Position numbers and translations under genes: made by a program. Below are positions 54,238-61,812 of a DNA stretch of 64,000 bases, piece after piece. A model generated the notes under the pieces. It worked only from the letters and a program-made list of their open reading frames with translations, was not told the DNA's origin and did no database searches. The first letter of the stretch is position 1; every line of letters starts with the position of its first letter. The stretch is from assembly GCF_002150765.1 (NCBI RefSeq), contig NZ_MUYM01000016.1, forward strand, positions 124,001 to 188,000, written 5' to 3'. Source of the DNA: Lentzea kentuckyensis. Its GTDB lineage: Bacteria > Actinomycetota > Actinomycetes > Mycobacteriales > Pseudonocardiaceae.

Positions 54238-54704
54238 AGGCGGTGGTGATCACGGCCTCCAACCGCGCCGCCGCGGGGGTGTACCCGGATCGCAGCGGCC
54301 CCCTGATCGTCTCGTGGCTTGCCGATCGCGGGTTCTCGGTCGCCGCGCCGGTGGTCGTGCCGGACGGCGAACCGGTCCGTCTCGCGTTGGTCGACGCGGT
54401 GTCCGCGGGCGCCGAACTGGTGGTGACCACGGGCGGCACCGGGATCAACCCGACCGACCGGACGCCGGAAGCCACGCGTGCGGTGCTGGACTACGAGGTG
54501 CCCGGCCTGGCCGACGTCATCCGCATGTCGGGCTGGCCGCGCGTGCCGGGCTCGGTGCTGTCGCGCGGCGTGGCCGGGGTGGCCGGCCGCACGCTGATCG
54601 TGAACCTGCCGGGCTCGACCGGCGGCGTGCGCGACGGGCTGGACGTGCTGGGGTCCGTCGTAGAGCATGCGCTGGACCAACTGCGTGGAGGTGACCACAA
54701 ATGA
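54234..54704 (+). CDS. mog: Molybdopterin adenylyltransferase Mog/MoaB
   Basis: A 156-residue MogA-like protein that adenylates molybdopterin before MoeA inserts molybdate. Motifs: ITASNRAAAGVYPDRSGPL, LVVTTGGTGINPTDRTPEAT and VNLPGSTGGVRDGLD. GTG 54234 overlaps moaC (GTGA). The longer frame upstream is a shadow of moaC. Matches position of Rv0865. Confidence 0.94.
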   Translation: MKAVVITASNRAAAGVYPDRSGPLIVSWLADRGFSVAAPVVVPDGEPVRLALVDAVSAGAELVVTTGGTGINPTDRTPEATRAVLDYEVPGLADVIRMSGWPRVPGSVLSRGVAGVAGRTLIVNLPGSTGGVRDGLDVLGSVVEHALDQLRGGDHK

Positions 54705-55126
54705 GCGTGGTGCTGCGGGCCGTCGTGACCGAGGAGCCGTTGTCGGTCGAGGAGCACGCCGCTCTGGTGGCTTCGGACCGGGCCGGCGCGGTGGTGACGT
54801 TCTCCGGGGTCGTGCGCGATCACGACGGCGGGCGTTCGGTGCTGGAGTTGGAGTATCACTCGCACCCGTCTGCTTCTGATGTCGTGGCCGAGGTCGTGGA
54901 GTCGCTGGCTTCGAAGTACTCCGGGGTGCACGGGATCGCGGTGTCGCACCGGGTCGGGCCGTTGAAGATCGGGGATGTCGCGCTGGCCTGCGCGGTGGCG
55001 GCTGAGCACCGCGGGGAGGCTTTCTCGTTGTGCTCGGACCTCGTGGACGAGGTCAAGGCTCGGTTGCCCGTGTGGAAGCGGCAGGTGTTCTCGGACGGCA
55101 AGGACGAGTGGGTCAACTGCCCCTGA
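54701..55126 (+). CDS. moaE: Molybdopterin synthase catalytic subunit
   Basis: A 141-residue MoaE that, with MoaD, adds sulfur to the pyranopterin. Motifs: GAVVTFSGVVRDHDGGRSVL, YHSHPSASDVVAEV and LPVWKRQVFSDGKDEWVN, which contains the conserved Lys-Arg active-site pair. ATG 54701 overlaps the mog stop. It ends the moaC-mog-moaE operon. Confidence 0.95.
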   Translation: MSVVLRAVVTEEPLSVEEHAALVASDRAGAVVTFSGVVRDHDGGRSVLELEYHSHPSASDVVAEVVESLASKYSGVHGIAVSHRVGPLKIGDVALACAVAAEHRGEAFSLCSDLVDEVKARLPVWKRQVFSDGKDEWVNCP

Positions 55127-55224
55127 GCCGGCTGCCTTGCGGTTGGCACCGTACGGGTCGGCTTGCCCGGTTCCAGCGGCTTGGCCGTTGGGCAACTCGC
55201 CATCAGACCCTGCAAACGCAGGCA

Positions 55225-55260
55225 GGGACCTCACCGCCGGGGGGATAGCGGTGAGATCCC
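55225..55260. terminator. Hairpin between moaE and the rpf gene
   Basis: GGGACCTCACCGC and GCGGTGAGATCCC pair over 13 bases with one mismatch around a ten-base loop. It lies in the 196 bp gap between convergent genes (moaE and rpf); nothing else in that gap is recognised. Confidence 0.6.
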
Positions 55261-55322
55261 TGGTTCCTGCATCAGCCCATGACGAACAGGGGCCAACGTT
55301 CAGAATCGGCTTGAAGCCCTGA

Positions 55323-56170
<848 letters not shown>

Positions 56171-56175
56171 CGGGC

Positions 56176-56191
56176 CGTGACGCACATCACA
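56176..56191. promoter_or_regulatory. CRP-type binding site upstream of rpf
   Basis: On the minus strand the sequence is TGTGA-TGTGCG-TCACG, 9 of 10 bases of the CRP consensus TGTGA-N6-TCACA with correct spacing. It lies about 220 bp upstream of the rpf start, at the outer edge of the leader, where it could sit near the promoter. The CRP homologue controls rpfA in M. tuberculosis (from memory). The 186 bp to the next gene has no other recognised feature. Confidence 0.65.
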
Positions 56192-56377
56192 GTAACAGTC
56201 CGAATCTTTGTGCTGGTCCTACAAACGCGCAGCTCAAAGGTGTCGTTATCGGTCCGTTTCCATTCTGAGATCGATCGAGATTTATCACGGAAAGTGAGGC
56301 GTGGCTCACGCGGGTTAGGCCATCTGCGACACGCCGGTTCTGGCCATCACCGCGATCGAATGACCATGATCTGAAGC

Positions 56378-58810
56378 ATGAGAATCGACGCGCTCCGGCG
56401 AGCGTTGGGGGCCAAACCCGGCCAGCCCGTGCCGTTCGACGAGCTGATCGACGCCATCTGGGGCGCCGAGCGGCCGGTGAACCCGAAGCAGGCGTTGCGC
56501 AACCTCGTCCAGCGACTCCGCGCCACCGAGCAGGTGGTCACCGAACCGTCCGGCTACCGGCTGGTGCCGCGCAAACCGGGGCCGCGGCAGTTGCCGGCGG
56601 ACCTGCCGGACTTCGTCGGCCGCACGGGCGAGATCACCGCCGCGCTGGCGTCGCGGGCGCCGGTGCTCGCGATCACCGGTCCGCCCGGCGTCGGCAAGAC
56701 CTCGCTCGCGATCCACCTCGCGCACCGGTTGAGCTCGCAGTTCGCGGACGGCCAGCTGCACGTGAACCTGCGCGCGTTCTCGCCGGGCACCCCGGTCACG
56801 CCGGAACAGGCCGTCTCCCGGTTCCTGCGCGCGCTCGGCGCCGAGGACGTCCCCGTCACCCTCGACGCCCAGACCGCGCTGTACCACCAGCTGACCGCCG
56901 AGCGCGCGGTGCTGATCGTGATCGACAACGCCACCCGCGACCTGGTCGGCCCGCTGCTGCCGGCGGGCGACCGGTGCCGGGTGATCGTCACCAGCCGCAC
57001 GGACCTGCCGGAGTTCGAGCAGCTCAAGCTCGGCGTGTTCGACCACCGCGAAGCCCAGGACCTGTTGTCCCACCTGCGGATCGGCGGCAGCCACGTCGAC
57101 CGCGCCGAGCTCGCGCGCCTGTGCGGGCACCTGCCGCTGGCGTTGCGCATCGCCGCGGCGAACGTCGCCGAGAGCCATCTGCCCGACTACCTCACCGAAC
57201 TGCGCGGCGACGACCGCCTCGACGCGCTGGAGATCGAGGGCGACGCCGCGGTGCGCGCGACCTTCGACCTGTCGTACCGCGCGCAGTCCGCCGTGGCCCG
57301 CCGGTTGTTCCGGTTGCTCGGCCACGTGCCGGGCCCGGACTTCGGTGTCGCCGGCGCCACCGCGTTGCTCGGCGCGGACGCCACCGAGCCCCTCGGCCAG
57401 CTCGTCGACGCGAACCTCGTGCAACGCCACGGAGATCGCTATTTCCTGCACGACCTGCTGCGCATCTACGCGATGCGGCTGGGCGAGCCGTCGCTGGGCC
57501 GTCTGCACGACTACTACCTCGTCAACGCCTTCGCGGCGGGCAAGGCGTTGCACCCGGAGTTCCGCCGGTTGCCGTTGCCACCGCACGAATCCGTGCCGGA
57601 ACACGACCTGTCCGACACACCCGCCGCGCTCGCCTGGCTCGACGCGGAACGGGCGAGCATCGTGGCCGCGATCCTCGCAGCCGCCGGTCAGCCGTTGACG
57701 TGGCAGCTCACCGATGCCATGCGGGCCTACTTCTACTTCCACAGTCATCTCGTCGAATGGGTCACCTCGGCCAGAACCGGCCTTCGTGCCGCCCGCGACC
57801 ACGGCGACCTGAACGCCGAAGTGACCATGCGCAACGCACTCGGCCTCGCTCATTGGCGTGGCGGCCAGTTCACCGAGGCACTGGCGGAGTTCGAACCGGC
57901 CGTGGCGATCGCCCGCGACCTCGGTGACGAGCTCACGCTGAGCTCCGTGCTGACCAACATCGGCATCGTGAACTGGGAGCACGGCCGGCTCGCCGAGGCC
58001 GCCGACGCCCTGCGCGAGTCGCTGGCCATCGACCCCGACAGCGCACCGGCGGTGTTCAACCTCAGCGGCATTCACATGGACCTCGGGCCACTCGACATGG
58101 CCATCTCCTACGCCGAGGAGGTCGGCCGGCTGTCCATCGCGCAGAACATCCCGGTGGGCAGGGTGTTCGCCGCCGGCCACCTCACCGATGGCTACGTGCT
58201 GATCGGCGACGTCGAGAGCGCGGCGGCCCAGCTCGACGAGATCGACCGGCTCGACCTGACACAGGTCGGCCCGGCGTTCGTCGCCCGCAACACCGACACC
58301 CTCGCGTTGCTGGACCTGGAACGCGGTGACTTCGCCGCCGCAGAGGCGAACGCCCGCCGCTCGATCGAGCTGGCGATCGACTGCGGTGACCCCAAGACGG
58401 AAGCGGACGGAAACAACAGCCTCGGCTTCGCGCTGACCGGCCAAGGGCGTGCGGGCAACGCCTTCCAGCACCACCAGGAGGCCCTCGAGCTGTGCCACAA
58501 GGTCGGCTTCCTGCGCGGCGAGGTCGACGCCCTCACCGGTCTCGCCGCCTGCCTGCGCGCGACCGGGCACCTGTCAGAGGCGTTCGAGCACGCCACCGAA
58601 GCCGTCGCCGCGGCAGACCGCGGTCAGCTGCGTGTCCGCGAGGTGCCCGCGCTGGCCGAGCTCGCCGAGGTGCACCGGGCGATGGGTGCGGTGGAGCAGG
58701 CCGAGGAGTGCCGGTCGCGTGCGCTGGAGCTGGCTCGCGTCACCGGGCGCCGCTCGTGGGAACGGCGGCTGGCTCAGAGGTCCGGGAGCTGGTCACCGGT
58801 GACCGGGTAA
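56378..58810 (+). CDS. AfsR-like NB-ARC/TPR protein without BTAD, copy 1
   Basis: An 810-residue STAND-class ATPase. N-terminus 1-62 is a shortened winged helix (LIDAIWGAERPVNPKQALRN, LRATEQVVTEPSGYRLV) resembling the C-terminal half of the AfsR DNA-binding domain. The bacterial-activator (BTAD) domain is missing. NB-ARC follows: P-loop GPPGVGKTSLAIHLA (about 105-119), kinase 2 AVLIVIDNAT, RNBS-B VIVTSRTDLPE, GLPL-like LCGHLPLALRIAA. The C-terminal 370 residues are TPR-like repeats. No ribosome site; GATCTGAAG immediately precedes the ATG. It ends overlapping the convergent gene by 37 bp. Confidence 0.85.
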   Translation: MRIDALRRALGAKPGQPVPFDELIDAIWGAERPVNPKQALRNLVQRLRATEQVVTEPSGYRLVPRKPGPRQLPADLPDFVGRTGEITAALASRAPVLAITGPPGVGKTSLAIHLAHRLSSQFADGQLHVNLRAFSPGTPVTPEQAVSRFLRALGAEDVPVTLDAQTALYHQLTAERAVLIVIDNATRDLVGPLLPAGDRCRVIVTSRTDLPEFEQLKLGVFDHREAQDLLSHLRIGGSHVDRAELARLCGHLPLALRIAAANVAESHLPDYLTELRGDDRLDALEIEGDAAVRATFDLSYRAQSAVARRLFRLLGHVPGPDFGVAGATALLGADATEPLGQLVDANLVQRHGDRYFLHDLLRIYAMRLGEPSLGRLHDYYLVNAFAAGKALHPEFRRLPLPPHESVPEHDLSDTPAALAWLDAERASIVAAILAAAGQPLTWQLTDAMRAYFYFHSHLVEWVTSARTGLRAARDHGDLNAEVTMRNALGLAHWRGGQFTEALAEFEPAVAIARDLGDELTLSSVLTNIGIVNWEHGRLAEAADALRESLAIDPDSAPAVFNLSGIHMDLGPLDMAISYAEEVGRLSIAQNIPVGRVFAAGHLTDGYVLIGDVESAAAQLDEIDRLDLTQVGPAFVARNTDTLALLDLERGDFAAAEANARRSIELAIDCGDPKTEADGNNSLGFALTGQGRAGNAFQHHQEALELCHKVGFLRGEVDALTGLAACLRATGHLSEAFEHATEAVAAADRGQLRVREVPALAELAEVHRAMGAVEQAEECRSRALELARVTGRRSWERRLAQRSGSWSPVTG

Positions 58811-59310
58811 CGGCCTCGTTCCAGCCGGAAGAGGTAGGCCTGGAGGTCGGCCCTGAGATCACCGGCCAGGTAGGCGAGGAAGTCGCGCGCACCTTCGGCG
58901 GCCTCTTGGCAGGCAGGACGGTCGATGGAGGCGAAATCGGCGGCCAGCCAGGCGACGTGTTCCTCGACCTCGTCCCGCGCGTCCCACCAGGCGCGGACGG
59001 CGTCCGGTGTCCACCGCGCGTCGCCGTCGCAGGCGTAGCCACCCATGGGTTCGTCCCCGGCGGCCTCCAGCAGGCACTCGACCTCCGCCTTGGTCTTGGG
59101 CTGGCGGTAGACGAACTCGTTGAAGTACTCGCCGCCGTAGAGGACGTGTCGTGGTGCGGACATCCGGCCGGTCCAACCGGTGTCGGTCTCGCCTGTGTAG
59201 AAGGGGCCGGGCACGTTCAACCAGTGCTTCTCCGCCCACTTCCGGCCGTCGTCGGACGTGAGGTAGTTCGGCGGAACGTGCGAGATCGGATCCCACGGTG
59301 CCTCGGTCAC
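58774..59310 (-). CDS. Conserved protein of unknown function between the STAND genes
   Basis: A 178-residue soluble protein: VTEAPWDPISHVPPNYLTSD, then WAEKHWLNVPGPFYTGETDT and APRHVLYGGEYFNEFVYRQP. It has acidic, Trp-rich character and no membrane segment or known metal site. GTG 59310 is used. Its end overlaps copy 1 and its start is 67 bp from copy 2. I recall similar proteins in other actinobacteria, but the function is unknown to me. Confidence 0.7.
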   Translation of the reverse strand: MTEAPWDPISHVPPNYLTSDDGRKWAEKHWLNVPGPFYTGETDTGWTGRMSAPRHVLYGGEYFNEFVYRQPKTKAEVECLLEAAGDEPMGGYACDGDARWTPDAVRAWWDARDEVEEHVAWLAADFASIDRPACQEAAEGARDFLAYLAGDLRADLQAYLFRLERGRYPVTGDQLPDL

Positions 59311-59377
59311 TCCACCAGCATCCACCAAGTCGCATCGCGATCGACTGTTCAAGATCAACGCACCAAGATCTGAAGGC

Positions 59378-61801
59378 ATGAGAATCGACGCGCTTCGGGA
59401 GGCGCTCGCCGCCAGGCCCGGCCAGCCCGTGTCGTTCGACGAGCTGATCGACGCGGTCTGGGGCGCCGAGCGGCCGGTGAACCCGAAGCAGGCGTTGCGC
59501 AACCTCGTGCAACGGCTGCGCACCACGGAGCAGGTCGTCACCGAGCCCAGTGGGTACCGGCTGGTGTTGCGCAAACCGGGACCGCGGCAGCTCCCGGCGG
59601 GTCTGCCGGACTTCGTCGGCCGGGCGGACGAGATCGCGCGAGCCCTGGACAGCACGGCACCGGTGCTCGCGATCACCGGGCCGCCCGGTGTCGGCAAGAC
59701 CTCGCTCGCGATCCACGTCGCGCACCTGCTGAGCGAGCGGTTTCCGGACGGTCAGCTCCACGTGAACCTCCGCGCGTTCGCCGAGGACGCCGCGATGACG
59801 GCGAACCAGGCGCTGCACCGGTTCCTGCGCGCACTCGGGGCCGAGGACGTCCCGGTCGACCTCGACGCGCAGTCCGCGTTGTTCCAGAAGATGACGGCGG
59901 ACCGCGCGGTGCTCGTCGTGATCGACAACGCCACCCGCGACCTGATCGGGCCGTTGCTGCCGCAGGGGCCCGGCTGCCGGGTGATCGTCACCAGTCGCGC
60001 CGATCTGTCCGAGCACGAGCAGATCAGGCTGGGCGTGTTCGAGGACGACGAGGCGCAGGAACTCCTCGCCCGGATGCGGATCACCGGCTCGCCGGACGAC
60101 AAGGGGGAATTGGTCCGGCTCTGCGCGCACCTGCCGCTGGCGTTGCGCATCGCCGCGGCACACGTGACGGACGGCCACCTCGTCGACTACCTCGCCGACC
60201 TGCGGGGTGACGACCGGCTCGACGCGCTGGAGATCGAGGGTGACGCCGCCGTCAACGCCGCGTTCGACCTTTCCTACCGCGCGCAACCCGTTGTCGCGCA
60301 ACGGGTGTTCCGGCTGCTCGGCCTCGTTCCCGGCCAGGACTTCGGGATCGGGGCGGTCACCGCGTTGCTCGGCGAGCCGGCCGGCGAACCGCTCCAGCAG
60401 CTCGTGGACGCGAACCTCGTCCAACGCAACGAGGACAGGTACAGCCTCCACGACCTCCTCCGCATGTACGCGATTCGGTTGGGGGAGGCGGAAACCGCGC
60501 GGGCGAGGCTCTTCGACTACTACCTCGTCAACGCGGAAGCGGCGGCCAGGACGATCAACCCGGAGTTCGCCCGCATGCCGGTACCGGAGCTCCCCGGCGA
60601 TCTCCCGAGGCACGACTTCGGTTCCCAGGAAGCGGCGATCGAGTGGTTCGAGGCCGAGCGCGGCAACATCGTGGCCGCCATCCCGCACGCGAGTCCCGCA
60701 CCGGTGGCGTGGTTGCTCGCGGACATGCTGCGCGGCTACTTCTACTTCCACTCCTACAAGGTCGACTGGTTCGTCGCGGCCACGGCGGGACTCGCTGCCG
60801 CACGTGCTGCGGGTGACGATCTCGCGCAGGCCGTGATGCACGGCAGCATCGGCCTCGCCCACTTCGCCAGCAGCCAGCTGCCCGACGCGCTGGTGGAGTT
60901 CGGCCAGGCACGCGAACTGCTGCGGCGCAGCCCCGACGACCGGATGCTGGTGTCCGTGCTGATCAACAGCGGCATCGCCTACCGCGAGCTCGGCCGGCTG
61001 CGCGACGCGGCCGGGGTGTACACCGAAGCGCTCGAACTGCAGCCGGACAACTCCGCCGCGACCCACAACCTCGGCGCCATCTACCTGGAGCTCGGCCCGT
61101 TGTCGGCGGCACTGGCCAACGTCGACCGCACGCTCGAACTCGCGGAGCAGCAGGAGCTGCCGCACGTCACCCTGTACGCCCTGGACGCGCGCGTCGAGGT
61201 GCTCGAAACGTCGGGCCGGTTCGAAGAAGCCGAACGGGTCGCCGACCAGGCCGCGGCACTGCGGCGGCAGCTACCGTCGAGTCTGGCCCACGAGTCGAGC
61301 TTCTTCGTGGCACGCGCGACGATGGCGCTGGCCGACCGCCGCTACCAGGAGGCCCTGGACGCCTTCCACAAGGCGTTGGCCGCGGCGCAGGCCCAGGACC
61401 GCCAAAGGGAACAATCCGACTACTACGACAGCATCGGCGACGCCCAGCGCGGGCTCGGTGACATCGACCAGGCCCTCGCCGCCCACGGCGAAGGGTTCGC
61501 GATCGCCGTCAAGACCAGCTACCTGCGCGGTGAGGTCGACAACCTGGCGGGCCTCGCCGCCGACCATCACGCGGCGGGCGAGCTGAAGGAGGCGCTGAAC
61601 CTCGCGCGGCAGGCCAGGGAACGGGCGGAGAGCGGCGAACTGCGCGTGCGCCTGGTCCGTGTGCTGGTCGTGCTGGCCGGCATTCACCGCGCGCTCGGCG
61701 ACCACACGGCCGCCGACCGGACCGTCCAGGAGGCCCAGGCGCTCGTCGACGAGACCGAATGTCATTTGTGGGACCGGGAACTGCGCGAGGCCGCTGTTTA
61801 A
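59378..61801 (+). CDS. AfsR-like NB-ARC/TPR protein without BTAD, copy 2
   Basis: An 807-residue close paralogue of copy 1: the same short winged helix (MRIDALREALAARPGQPVSF), NB-ARC with P-loop GPPGVGKTSLAIHVA, VVIDNATRDLIGPLLPQG, ALRIAAAHVTDGHL, and TPR repeats. The divergent bases are mostly in the TPR half. The block CCAAGATCTGAAGG-CATG repeats the start region of copy 1. Its TAA overlaps an in-frame ATG (61801) of copy 3 (TAATG), so the two genes are probably coupled. Confidence 0.86.
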   Translation: MRIDALREALAARPGQPVSFDELIDAVWGAERPVNPKQALRNLVQRLRTTEQVVTEPSGYRLVLRKPGPRQLPAGLPDFVGRADEIARALDSTAPVLAITGPPGVGKTSLAIHVAHLLSERFPDGQLHVNLRAFAEDAAMTANQALHRFLRALGAEDVPVDLDAQSALFQKMTADRAVLVVIDNATRDLIGPLLPQGPGCRVIVTSRADLSEHEQIRLGVFEDDEAQELLARMRITGSPDDKGELVRLCAHLPLALRIAAAHVTDGHLVDYLADLRGDDRLDALEIEGDAAVNAAFDLSYRAQPVVAQRVFRLLGLVPGQDFGIGAVTALLGEPAGEPLQQLVDANLVQRNEDRYSLHDLLRMYAIRLGEAETARARLFDYYLVNAEAAARTINPEFARMPVPELPGDLPRHDFGSQEAAIEWFEAERGNIVAAIPHASPAPVAWLLADMLRGYFYFHSYKVDWFVAATAGLAAARAAGDDLAQAVMHGSIGLAHFASSQLPDALVEFGQARELLRRSPDDRMLVSVLINSGIAYRELGRLRDAAGVYTEALELQPDNSAATHNLGAIYLELGPLSAALANVDRTLELAEQQELPHVTLYALDARVEVLETSGRFEEAERVADQAAALRRQLPSSLAHESSFFVARATMALADRRYQEALDAFHKALAAAQAQDRQREQSDYYDSIGDAQRGLGDIDQALAAHGEGFAIAVKTSYLRGEVDNLAGLAADHHAAGELKEALNLARQARERAESGELRVRLVRVLVVLAGIHRALGDHTAADRTVQEAQALVDETECHLWDRELREAAV

Positions 61802-61812
61802 TGGGTGGTCAC

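Noticed and set aside
52350..54698. 782-codon frame opposite the malic enzyme, moaC and mog
   Set aside because: Spans three verified genes and has no ribosome site or domain.
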